Part shown: one piece after another, positions 46,701 through 55,945 of the stretch
Numbering within the stretch: the first letter of the stretch is position 1
Layout: each line of letters begins with the position of its first letter
Assembly: GCF_000003605.2 (NCBI RefSeq)
Contig: NW_003130860.1
Span: forward strand, 8,131 to 72,130
DNA: 64,000 bases
Reading direction: 5' to 3'
Source of the DNA: Saccoglossus kowalevskii
Taxonomy: Eukaryota > Hemichordata > Enteropneusta > Harrimaniidae
Notes under the pieces: generated by a model
Seen by the model: the letters and a program-made list of their open reading frames with translations, nothing else
Told to the model about the DNA's origin: nothing
Databases searched by the model: none
Program-made: the position numbers and the translations under genes

Positions 46701-49550
46701 ACTTCTAGGATTATGAGAAGACCACATCATTTCCATGGCAACAGCACTCACCTTAAAATTGCATTTTCACCTTCACTGTTGTGTGTTACGTTGCTAACTG
46801 TTTCATTTCCTTCAACAAAATGTAGCAATTCGTTGGAATCCAACTTTCCATCGCTGGTCTCGTCATATTTCTGAAAAAAAACAATTATCAGAAAATGGTA
46901 ACTTGACCTAAACATGCTCCATTAGAGAGGGTGAGCGATGTAATAAAAGACAACCAGACATACATCAAAAAACATCTGTATGATGTCTTTATAACTACGA
47001 CCATCAGTGAACCAGCCTGCGGGGATCTCCTGTTGTATCATCCAATCAATAAGTTTCTGACGTAGTATATCTCTATCACTCTGGAAACAGACCACAGGTT
47101 TTACAGTTTCTGGCGTCGGCGATGGCATGGCTGAAAGACATCAGGCAGTTATTCAGTATTAAACAAAGAATAATACAAACATATACATTCTTTATACTGT
47201 CAGCACACTTTTGTTTGAATTCATTGACTATGTACTGTAATTAACGGTAACGATGGTATATAAGGATTTAAGAGTTCTATGGATTCAGTTGTGATTGAGG
47301 TTCCGGGAACTTACGGTGTTTCCAAATTGCAGGTGAAATTTTCTGTTTGATGGACTATATTACAGAATCATTTTCCATTAAGATTAACTTAATATGCACA
47401 CTGGATTATTTTGAACAATTTCACTGGGTTTTAATTTCACAAACTTGGCAGAGAAAAAGTGAGTTCTATTGTTATTTTACATGTTTAATTTTAACGAATT
47501 TACTTATCAGCAAAAATAATTAAATTAAAATCAGTGAATAATTAATGCATTTACAGTATTTAACTCAATTGTGTCTGAGTGATTTTGAATATTTAATACG
47601 TACCAGTACTCCCTAGAGTTCAAGACAGGATTTATTGTAGAGTACACATATATCAACTTACTCAATAAACAGTAAAATACATTCATCAGTAAAACTTGCA
47701 AATTTTACAACATTTCGATTTAGTTTTTAGCCAAGTTACTTAAAATTGAATAAGCGAATAACTCATTCAGCGAACCTAGCTTGAGAATTGTTCTCAATGG
47801 TCAGCCATTCATAAATAAATAATTCTAACTTGAACAATACTCAACCAGCATATTCTGATTTGCTAACTTTAATGAACATGTAATTCTGATTGGTCAAATT
47901 AATTAAATACATCCATCTGATTGGACAGAAGGATTAAATACACTACTATGATTGGCTAGTATAAATTCATCATTCTGAATGGCTGATTTTACTCACAAGC
48001 ACAAAGTCCATCATGTTGTATGTGTATTTTAATTCCTTCAATACAGGCTTCACGATGTAACTCACAATGGTTGTCATACGATTTGCCGTTGGTTCCACAA
48101 ACAGGATGTGAGTGAGACACGCATTCCTAAAAAGAGAAAATAAATGCATTAATACTACTATCAAGGCTTTGACAAATCAACCATGCGAAAATATGTACAT
48201 TTCTGCCTTGAAACTTTCATATGATAATTACAACTTAAAGGGAGAGGTCACACAGGATGACCTGGCTTCCTTTATTTTCATAACAACTTTTTAAGTGTGT
48301 TGGCTACTGTTAAAACTTATCACCAGACTTCCAGAACTTTTACCAAATGGTTATATTTTATGCTGTTGATCACAAAATCCAGATTCAAAAAGTATGGTTA
48401 CCTAAATTGTGTCCAACAACCATAAAATTTTTATTTTTGTGAATAGCATTGGTTTTTATGGTAAAAATATCTCATCAGAATGTTTGAGTACCAATGAGTG
48501 CAGACATCATATGCAGTAATAACATGAGTACATGTATCTAACATTTTGGAATATTTGACGAATATTATATATTATTTATGAATTAAATTTCTATGGAGAT
48601 AATGCCAAAAAATCCCATTGTTGTGAACAAATTTTTTTTATTTATAATAAAATAATAACATACACAGAAAACAGACTTACAAAAGAAAATACAGAATACA
48701 AAGCCAGTATGCAAACATTTGTGGTCAGACAGACTTACTCTCATACAGATGCATGTAGGTTCCCCGTCTTCGTCAGCTACGCACTCTCGTCCTGCTCCAC
48801 ACTGAACCTTTTCACGTTCACACACTAATTGTTCTATAAAAAAGAGAAAAATTTATATTTTTTAAATTGTCATGATTTGATTCAAATTCTGAGAATTATT
48901 TCATCCATAATGCACCATTTTCTGTTCATTGGGAGATTTCAAAATATGGGTGAATTCAAACATTTGATAATTAGCAGAAATACTGTAAAATACTTTATTT
49001 CAGCTGGAATTAATTTACGCTGAAAAGACGTTTTGGGGTGTTTTGTATGGAATTTATTTTCACTGATTTTTGACGAGTTGAATGTAAAATGTAGGAAAAA
49101 AGGTATAATCGCCGGATTTTATTTTCACTGACTTATTCCTTTAATTTCAAGCGAAAATAAAATATTCTACAGTACTTATTTTATTTTTATGCAAAAATTC
49201 AAACTTAAAATCCGGACAAACACACTTGCTATACACAAATGGGGATTTTAAAGAAGTAAAGATATCACAACACCATATTCCCTTCTTGTAGATTGACATT
49301 GAGCTATAAAATACAGAAATTCAAGTTCAAAATCAAATCATTTGATTTTTACAGCAAACATTTGGTTTGCACCTTTTACGCAAAACGCGAAATCATGTAG
49401 TGAGCAGAAAACCATGTATTTCAAGCCATTTCACTTCACTGTGTAAGTAACATGTTTGTTTCACCTGTGAGGGCAGTATTCATGCTTATACTTACTACCG
49501 GTAGTATATACAGGCTTGGCAGGAGGTGCAAGTACATCATCTGACTTTTT
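43457..49550 (-). CDS. FSTL1: Follistatin-like 1 (spliced, signal-peptide exon missing)
   Basis: Secreted matricellular glycoprotein of the SPARC/follistatin-related group. Nine minus-strand exons join in frame to 377 residues (numbered from the first exon seen). A follistatin module with CGAGREC and GEPTCIC (about 24-50) leads into a Kazal-like domain ([20 protein letters not shown], about 51-92). Next come VVCFQSDRD and an EF-hand pair: loop 1 at 152-163 ([12 protein letters not shown]) and loop 2 at 201-212 ([12 protein letters not shown]). A Cys-rich module contains [17 protein letters not shown], and a 114-residue Lys/Glu-rich tail ends at HKL. NET (Asn171) and NVT (Asn176) sequons follow EF-hand 1, as in vertebrate FSTL1. 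The match to vertebrate FSTL1 is close and collinear, so orthology is strongly supported. The tail is much longer than the roughly 40 residues I recall for the human protein. The exon with the start codon was not found between 49551 and 64000. Confidence 0.95.
43748..43838. repeat. Family G fragment inserted at the last FSTL1 intron end
   Basis: A roughly 90-base piece (GAAGACTGTGGCCACATGTG, CCCTGGTCAATCAGAATTTT, GCCAGTGGATCTGC) shared with the fuller copies at 45452-45740 and 59478-59768. It is flanked by a perfect 21-bp direct duplication, 43726-43746 and 43839-43859, which spans the splice acceptor of the last exon. Confidence 0.8.
44003..44121 (-). CDS. FSTL1: FSTL1 exon h
   Basis: 119 bp, acceptor TTTTGCTACAG, donor CCAG|GTATTTGCC. 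Encodes [20 protein letters not shown] followed by a Lys/Glu-rich stretch ending DYDP. The right-hand boundary is certain; the left-hand one is fixed by reading frame. Confidence 0.92.
45130..45281. repeat. Family A MITE, diverged copy in FSTL1 intron
   Basis: TTCGCTGGATTTTATTCTCA, GTAAAACATAGGAAAATAGG and the terminal AAATAAAGTATTTTACAGTA are recognisable; the left end is eroded. Confidence 0.6.
45340..45403 (-). CDS. FSTL1: FSTL1 exon g
   Basis: 64 bp, acceptor CCCTTTAG, donor GTTG|GTGAGTAAT. Encodes [20 protein letters not shown], the first half of the Cys-rich VWC-like module. Confidence 0.92.
45452..45740 (+). repeat. Family G dispersed repeat, copy 1
   Basis: Runs from TTTTTCTAGAAAAAAACTGC through GATAGGGTTCTCTCTACCAG, GGCTTCCTTGGGGTC and CATGAGGGCGCTGCGCCCCT to TTGTTTAAAAAATCCCTG. 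It is the reverse complement of 59478-59768. Class unknown; the 21-bp duplication at the related fragment suggests retroposition. Confidence 0.75.
45963..46075 (-). CDS. FSTL1: FSTL1 exon f (EF-hand 2)
   Basis: 113 bp, acceptor TTTTTTTCAG, donor AGAA|GTAAGTAGT. Encodes [20 protein letters not shown], then [16 protein letters not shown]. It holds the disulfide-bonded EF-hand typical of the SPARC family. Confidence 0.93.
46205..46520 (+). repeat. tRNA-derived SINE
   Basis: A tRNA-like head carries an A-box-like TGGCTTTAACTTTGG and a B-box-like GATTTGAATCT (46315-46325, about 8 of 11 to consensus). A central domain TTCTTTGGCAATGCACTTTA and a 3' part CTCAGCAGGAAGTTGAAGA, then TGGTAGTAAAGTAAAG, follow. 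The 3' part is the same domain seen in the SINE at 25185. It lies antisense within an FSTL1 intron. Confidence 0.65.
46752..46870 (-). CDS. FSTL1: FSTL1 exon e (EF-hand 1)
   Basis: 119 bp, acceptor TTTTTTTTCAG, donor AAG|GTGAGTGCT. Encodes [20 protein letters not shown], then [20 protein letters not shown] with two N-glycosylation sequons. Confidence 0.93.
46964..47130 (-). CDS. FSTL1: FSTL1 exon d (entry to the EF-hand domain)
   Basis: 167 bp, acceptor TGTCTTTCAG, donor GAT|GTATGTCTG. Encodes a Ser/Pro/Thr linker, [19 protein letters not shown] and [20 protein letters not shown], the helix leading into EF-hand 1. Confidence 0.93.
47395..47560. repeat. Degraded TACTGTA-type MITE (family L)
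   Basis: CACTGGGTTTTAATTTCAC near the left and AATTAAAATCAGTGAATAAT with ATTTACAGTA at the right echo the element at 41597-41818. Confidence 0.4.
47997..48126 (-). CDS. FSTL1: FSTL1 exon c (Kazal domain)
   Basis: 130 bp, acceptor CTTTTTAG, donor GCTT|GTGAGTAAA. Encodes [20 protein letters not shown] then [14 protein letters not shown] and HDGLCA. All Kazal cysteines are present. Confidence 0.93.
48739..48833 (-). CDS. FSTL1: FSTL1 exon b (follistatin module, N-terminal part)
   Basis: 95 bp, acceptor TTTTTTATAG, donor AGA|GTAAGTCTG. Encodes [20 protein letters not shown] and GEPTCICMR, matching the FSTL1 pattern C..V.CGAGREC......GEPTC.C. Confidence 0.93.
48981..49174. repeat. Family A MITE, near-complete copy
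   Basis: TACTGTAAAATACTTTATTT at the left and its complement ending CTACAGTA at the right. Between are CGCTGAAAAGACG, TGTATGGAATTTATTTTCAC, GACGAGTTGAATGTAAAATG and CCGGATTTTATTTTCAC. About 194 bp, palindromic overall, no coding capacity. Confidence 0.85.
49285..49420. repeat. Family D MITE fragment
   Basis: TTCAAAATCAAATCATTTGA with a TTTTACGCAAAACGCG and AAACCATGTATT end, a diverged half of the 350-bp element. Confidence 0.5.
49496..49550 (-). CDS. FSTL1: FSTL1 exon a (first seen)
   Basis: 55 bp, phase 0 to phase 1, acceptor TTTGCAG, donor GGTA|GTAAGTATA. Encodes [18 protein letters not shown], a Pro-rich linker before the follistatin module. Its place is supported by phase compatibility and strong splice sites rather than by conserved residues. 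Confidence 0.7.
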
Positions 49551-49654
49551 CTGCAAATTAAAATAAACACAATTAAAATCAACATTCAACATTTTGCATA
49601 TTTATATGTATATATTTCTTGGTTAATTTTGGACAAAATAAACATAACTTCTAA

Positions 49655-49863
49655 TACTGTAAAATACTTTATTTTCATTTAGATTTTTTTTGCTATTTTT
49701 GCTGAAGGAATGATTCAGTGAGAATAAAATCCAGCAAATATACATTTTTTTCTATGATTTACATTCAACTCAAAAAAAATCAGTGAAAATAAATAATTAC
49801 AAAACACCCAAAAAGTCTTTCCAGCGAAAATTAATTCCAGCTAAAATAAAGTATTTTACAGTA
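49655..49863. repeat. Family A MITE, near-complete copy
   Basis: TACTGTAAAATACTTTATTT to AAATAAAGTATTTTACAGTA with the family core in the other orientation. It lies just upstream of the first FSTL1 exon seen. Confidence 0.85.
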
Positions 49864-49865
49864 AA

Positions 49866-50136
49866 TGAGTTAAAAAAGTCGAAAATAGCATTTTTGACCA
49901 AAAATGACAAAAATATTTGCTATAAATAAGACAATTGAACATATCCACACGAAATGAACAAATCTGAGAGAGAACCACCCAAGGTACCTTCCTAGAAAGT
50001 TCCACAGCTATACAGTTTGTAGTTTTTAAGAAGAAGTCGAAAATGTAAAGTTGACGACGGCGACAACGACGATGGACGCCGACGGACAATCAGTAATACT
50101 ATAAGCTCTGCTCGACTTCGTCGACAGCAGAGCTAA
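49866..50136 (-). repeat. Family F repeat, copy 4
   Basis: Read on the minus strand it opens with the perfect foldback at 50104-50134 (AGCTCTGCTGTCGACGAAG pairs with itself), then CGTCAACTTTACATTTTCGA, GTACCTTGGGTGGTTCTCTC and TTTGTTCATTTCGTG. Only about two internal units are present. Confidence 0.65.
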
Positions 50137-50920
50137 AAATACAAAACAAAATTGTGTGTTGGGTTTAGGGTTTCCTCAAGCAAATTTGACATTCAGGAAC
50201 TTTGCTTTTTTGTTAAAGTATGATGAATAATGCAGAAAGCTGCATAAATAACAACATTTTACTGTGATGTCACCGGAAAAGTTGTGCACAAATGAGGTTT
50301 GAGGTAAAGTAATAGTTACAGCCATGAACATATTTACAATTATACTGCATTTGAAATAACTGCATAGTGTGCAGAGGATAGACAAATAGATCATTGGAGT
50401 ATAACTGGGCAAGGATTTTCCTAGCTTGATTAGAGTACCAATTTCTCATTAATATTCATGACTTTATCAATATTCATGAATGATTAATATTCATGATTGT
50501 CATCTTTGTATCTTAGTATTAGTTGTTATTTAACTACTTTAATTAAATTAATCTGCTTTGATAAAATAAAGATTGGATTCAATATTTTTCGCAATCTCAT
50601 CTAAGATACATATCCTGAGATCTCTATCCTGACAGGTTTTGTTTTAAAGCATGTCATTAGTTACAGCAGGTACAATAATTTTATCTCTTTTCGAATTGTA
50701 ATTGAACGCTAATCAGTCACTAGTCAGTCGAGTGAGATTAAAATAAAAACACATTAGGTTGCGGACACTGTAGATTGATTTTGAACAGTACGTCAATTTC
50801 CATTCATGTTCTGTTTCGTGTATTTTTTTTTTTTACATCGTGTTAATTTGTGTGTTAAAATAAGACAAGGATTGTCTACTGACACCCATCTTGTTAAAAT
50901 GACGTCAACAATTTACAGGT
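50137..50920. other. Gene-free stretch upstream of FSTL1
   Basis: No exon is seen. Three closely spaced TAATATTCATGA-type words lie at 50448-50496. Confidence 0.4.
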
Positions 50921-51424
50921 ACAGTGGCCCTCGCTAAGTCGGGATCCAAGCAAAAAACGTGACTTATTGAGAGTCGCGAATTACCAAGGGGTCTCGTGAA
51001 AGGAGGTTTATGCATTGAGAATGGATAAAAAGCACATACATTTTGTTTGTATACACACATGGGTTTATTCATAGCATGTTTTTTTTGTTGAACAACATCA
51101 CAGCGTCCATGTCCACATGGATTCAACCCATTGCAGTGAGTTTTATGGAGCTATATCAAACGGGGCTTGCCGAGAAGTACGTAAAGTCGCAACTTCATAC
51201 TCCTGTCGACACCTTGTGTCAGGCCACCGTCACGCCATTAGATATTAAGTTGTCTCCTCTAGCTCTTTAATGGCCAATTAAATACTTGATGCAATGAAAC
51301 AGTAATTCTTTTACTTCAAAACTGCCTTCAAAACACAACAGAATTTTTTGGGACCATCCAACTACCCGCGACTTCGCCGAAAACATGACTTACTGAGACA
51401 CGACTTAGCGAGGGGCCACTGCAA
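50921..51424. repeat. MITE with pogo/Tigger-like ends
   Basis: ACAGTGGCCCTCGCTAAGTCG at the left is matched in reverse complement by CGACTTAGCGAGGGGCCACTG at the right. CAGTNGNCCCTCGCTAA is typical of the pogo/Tigger branch of Tc1-mariner. At about 500 bp it lacks a transposase; the frames inside show no DDE motif. Confidence 0.65.
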
Positions 51425-52995
51425 TATAAACAATAGAATTTTATCGAGTGGCAACTTTTGTTCTGTTTGGAAATTATAAGTGGCCGACACCAGAAAGCAT
51501 GGTCAGAATCCTGGTAGGACGTAAAAAGATGTGAAAGCCTGTGAGGTATAGAAAAGCTTTCAGCAGGTAATGTTAATGAAATTAAAACATTTCTAGTATT
51601 TGTTATCCTGATTCCACGATGAGAAGGGGAAACGTTTGTTATAGATGCACTTTCCCTGGTACACAGGTGTGCAATTAGCAGGTGACAGACAAGGTAATTA
51701 AAATAAACTCCCTAAGGTGCTGTTAATATTCCCAGACCACTTAAGTTATTAATAAAATTAAATGAAATAATAAGTTCATATTTCAGTCTGACAATTGATT
51801 CATCGTTCTCTTTCAGCTCAAAACAGAGAGACGAGACTTACTGCCACAGCTGGAATTCATTTGTAATTATTATTCTGTTTTTTTTTTTTTGTTTTTTTTT
51901 TATTTATTTATTGTTATTTCATAAAAATAATAAAATACACACACAAATAATAAAACAAAAAAAACACGGAAAACAAAAAAAAACATGAAAGAGAAGAAAA
52001 ATGACATATGTTCATAGTAGCTGATCTAATATACTCCAATATAATCTGAAAGCGTTTGATTTTACATTGTATATCCTTATTTTGTACATATCTATTTTCT
52101 TTTGGTATGCTAAAACTGTTATTTTAAACTGTTCTCATTTTCGAGAGATGAATTTTTTTTACAAATTCATGAGTAACTGAAAGTCTGTACTAGTGTAATT
52201 GTTATTGCAGTTTCTAGATAGAAATAAAAAGACTCAACAATCATTAATGTTTTTTTTTGTCTGATGCTGATTAATAGAAGTGAAAATTTGACTGTTCTCA
52301 GCTCATCATTTTTCAAACCTTTTTATGAACATAATCCATTCTACATAGCAGAAAACTATCATCACACTAGAAACTCATTGAAGTAATTAATCTAGAAGTA
52401 ATTAAACAACTTCTTTATTCCAAGTCCCTGACCAAATTTTGCGATAATTTCACCATGGAAACCAGTGGAAAGAATATGGCAGTCAGAAATTTACTAAAAT
52501 GATTTATTGAAGATGTTTTTGAAGATTATTTTATGATTCATCCAAATTCCAATAATTTAAAACAAGAAAGTTGGTACAGCAGCGGTATTGCGTCTTACAC
52601 ATTTGACAAATTCATTCGGAAATAAAGACCCAGCATTGTCCATTAATTTGTGTGTTATAAATCCCCACTATCAGAATTAGAGGTTTTTATGATGTTATAG
52701 TTTTACAATATCTAACAGTAATATAAACCTCTGTTCACAAGTAAAATCAATTTAAAAATTTAACTAAATTATCAAAAATTTGTAAATAATTTATTATAAA
52801 TTTTTTATGAATAATTTAAACAATAATTAATTTCCCACAGCATCATATTGTGGAGTTTACCCTCACAAATATTATAGAAAATTTTTATCCAATATCCTGT
52901 GGGGAATTCATTATTATTCATTATTTATAATAAATTGTCATAAATTATTTAAGCAAAATGTGAGATAGACGGCTAATCTGCATATAATTAGCTAA
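51425..52995. other. AT-rich gene-free stretch
   Basis: T runs near 51880-51905 and an A-rich tract after it; no gene or complete element was recognised. The FSTL1 start exon could be hidden here, but no ATG-led hydrophobic frame with a phase-0 donor was found. Confidence 0.4.
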
Positions 52996-54114
52996 CAAGT
53001 CATTAAAAATGACACAGTCCCTGTTAAATTTTTGAAAGTTGTCTTTGTGCTCGTCATATTAAAGCGAAGGGGTTGTCGCGAGCGTGTCCTTGAAACTTGA
53101 GTCCCAAGTGGCATATACAACAGATTGTTTGTTTACATCAAAACACGTGTTCCGTGTAGTAGTAATATGGCCAAAAATAAAAACAGCTGTTATTCGGCCA
53201 TCTTTGATCTGATTATGAAACAAACTGACATGTATGATGTATGTGTCAAATAGGAATGAAAATGGTACATAAATTGTGGAAATATAGTAGTAAGGCCAAA
53301 AAGTCAGTTGGCTGTCAATCGGCCATCCTTGATCAGATTTGGAACAAATTGTCATGGACATGTATCTTAACATGTATTAAGTATGTGCCAAATTTGAATG
53401 AAAACTGACAAAGCACGTCCAAGGTACCGCATATAAAAAACAAAACAAGATGCCTGCCAGTCCTCAATCTGTGATCCAATTGCGAAAGTAATCGTCATGG
53501 ACATGTATCCTAAAATGTATAATCTATGTACCAAGTTTGAATTAAAACTGACAAAGCAAAATACAACATTTTCAAAAAACAAGATGGCTGCCAGTCGGCC
53601 ATTTTGAATCAAATTGCTAAACCACTGCATGTGCATATGTCCCACATAAGGTACTAGGCAAATGCAAAGAATGAACTGAATTGGTCCAAAGGATTCTGAA
53701 ATATGACTCTGGACAGATTGACACACAGACGGACGGACAGACGGACGGACGGTCGAAGGACATGTATCTCTAACATGTATACCAAGTTTGAATGAAAACT
53801 GACAAAGCATGTCCAAAATACAACATTTTCAAAAAACAAAATGGCTGCCAGTCGGCCATTTTGAATTGAATCGCTAAACCACTGCATGTGCATATGTCGC
53901 ACATAAAGTACTAGGCACATGCGAAGAATGATCGGGATTGGTCCAAAGGATTCAGAGATATGACTCCGGACGGGCGCACGGACGAAGACCAAATTATAAG
54001 TCCCCATTTTCGGACTTTATCCGAACGGGGACTAAAAAATGTGTAATGTAAATTCCTAGATAATTTGAGGAAAGAAACAACAGTAGATAGGTGAAACACC
54101 GAAAACTACTTGTG
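52996..54114 (+). repeat. Family I compound repeat, copy 1
   Basis: Starts CAAGTCATTAAAAATGACAC, then TTAAAGCGAAGGGGTTGTCG, then several diverged internal units with GGCTGCCAGTCGGCCATTTT, GACATGTATCCTAA and ATTGGTCCAAAGGATTC. A GACGGACGGACAG microsatellite-like stretch and the foldback GTCCCCATTTTCGGACTT...CCGAACGGGGAC close it. Three overlapping minus-strand open frames through it are by-products of the repetition. Confidence 0.75.
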
Positions 54115-55577
54115 AACAAGTCATTGAAAATGACACAGTCCCCGTTAAGTTCTCTTTGTGCTCATCATATTAAAGCGGAGGGATTGTCGCGAGTGTGTCC
54201 TTGAAACTTGAGTTCCAAGTGGCGTATACAACAGATTGTTTATTTACATCAAAACACGTGGTTCGTGTCATAGTAATATGGCCAAAATAAAAACAGCCGT
54301 TATTCAGCCATCTTTGATCTGATTATGAAGCACACTGATATGTATGATGTATGTGCCAAATACGAATGAAAATGGTACATAAATTGTGGAAATATAGTAG
54401 TAAGGCCAAAAAGTCAGATGGCTGTCAATCGGCCATCCTTGACCAGATTTTGAAACAAATTGTCATGGACATGCATCTTAACATGTATAAAGTACATGTA
54501 CATTGTATGTGCCAAATTTTAATGAAAACTGACAGAGCACGTCCAAGATACTACATAAAAAAACAAAAACAAGATGCCTGCCAGTCAACCATCTTTGATC
54601 CAATTGCGAAATAAATCGCCATGGACATGTATCCTAACATGTATAATCTATGNNNNNNNNNNNNNNNNNNNNNNNNNNNNNNNNNNNNNNNNNNNNNNNN
54701 NNNNNNNNNNNNNNNNNNNNNNNNNNNNNNNNNNNNNNNNNNNNNNNNNNNNNNNNNNNNNNNNNNNNNNNNNNNNNNNNNNNNNNNNNNNNNNNNNNNN
54801 NNNNNNNNNNNNNNNNNNNNNNNNNNNNNNNNNNNNNNNNNNNNNNNNNNNNNNNNNNNNNNNNNNNNNNNNNNNNNNNNNNNNNNNNNNNNNNNNNNNN
54901 NNNNNNNNNNNNNNNNNNNNNNNNNNNNNNNNNNNNNNNNNNNNNNNNNNNNNNNNNNNNNNNNNNNNNNNNNNNNNNNNNNNNNNNNNNNNNNNNNNNN
55001 NNNNNNNNNNNNNNNNNNNNNNNNNNNNNNNNNNNNNNNNNNNNNNNNNNNNNNNNNNNNNNNNNNNNNNNNNNNNNNNNNNNNNNNNNNNNNNNNNNNN
55101 NNNNNNNNNNNNNNNNNNNNNNNNNNNNNNNNNNNNNNNNNNNNNNNNNNNNNNNNNNNNNNNNNNNNNNNNNNNNNNNNNNNNNNNNNNNNNNNNNNNN
55201 NNNNNNNNNNNNNNNNNNNNNNNNNNNNNNNNNNNNNNNNNNNNNNNNNNNNNNNNNNNNNNNNNNNNNNNNNNNNNNNNNNNNNNNNNNNNNNNNNNNN
55301 NNNNNNNNNNNNNNNNNNNNNNNNNNNNNNNNNNNNNNNNNNNNNNNNNNNNNNNNNNNNNNNNNNNNNNNNNNNNNNNNNNNNNNNNNNNCGCTAAACC
55401 ACTACATGTGCATATGTCCCGCATAAAGTACTAGGCACATGCAAAGAATGAACGGGATCGGTCCAAGGGATTCTGAGATATGACTCCGGACGGACACACG
55501 GACGCACGGACACACGAACGGACGGAGACCGAATTATAAGTCCCCGTTTTCGGACTTCGTCCGAACGGGGACTAAAA
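54115..55577 (+). repeat. Family I compound repeat, copy 2 (interrupted by a gap)
   Basis: Same order of blocks as copy 1, 1119 bases further on and in the same orientation, including the leading CAAGTCATTGAAAATGACAC and the closing CCCCGTTTTCGGACTTCGTC-CGAACGGGG foldback. The middle is lost in the gap at 54653-55391. Confidence 0.75.
54653..55391. other. Assembly gap (739 N)
   Basis: Undetermined bases inside the second family I copy, probably where the assembler could not resolve the tandem repetition. Confidence 1.
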
Positions 55578-55631
55578 ACAGTACTGGCACACTGAATTAT
55601 TTTGTCTTATGCATGACCCATGTGGAACCAT

Positions 55632-55945
55632 AAAGGTCACACATCCTGGTACTTATGTAGAACCCCTAAAGGTCACACATCCTGGTACTTATGTAGAACC
55701 CCTAAAGGTCACACATCCTGGTACTTATGTAGAACCCCTAAAGGTCACACATCCTGGTACTTTATGCAGAGCCCCTAAAGATCACACATCCTGGTAATTT
55801 ATGCAGAGCCCCTAAAGGTCACACATCCTGGTACTTATGTAGAACCCATAAAGGTCACACATCCTGGTACTTTATGCAGAGCCCCTAAAGGTCACACATC
55901 CTGGTACTTTATGCAGAGCCCCTAAAGGTCACCCATCCTGGTATT
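55632..55945. repeat. 36/37-bp minisatellite, nine units
   Basis: Direct repeats of AAAGGTCACACATCCTGGTA followed by either CTTATGTAGAACCCCT (36-bp unit) or CTTTATGCAGAGCCCCT (37-bp unit). Unit starts are 55632, 55668, 55704, 55740, 55777, 55814, 55850, 55887 and 55924. Confidence 0.95.

Noticed and set aside
51838-51870. Minus-strand ATG with a GTAAGT donor as FSTL1 start exon
   Set aside because: It encodes only MNSSCG before the donor, with no hydrophobic core.
53367-54099. Three overlapping minus-strand frames of 60-150 codons
   Set aside because: They run through the internal subunits of the family I repeat and share the same repeated peptide, so they are repeat by-products.
54574-55434. 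Long open frames across the N run
   Set aside because: They exist only because undetermined bases contain no stop codons.
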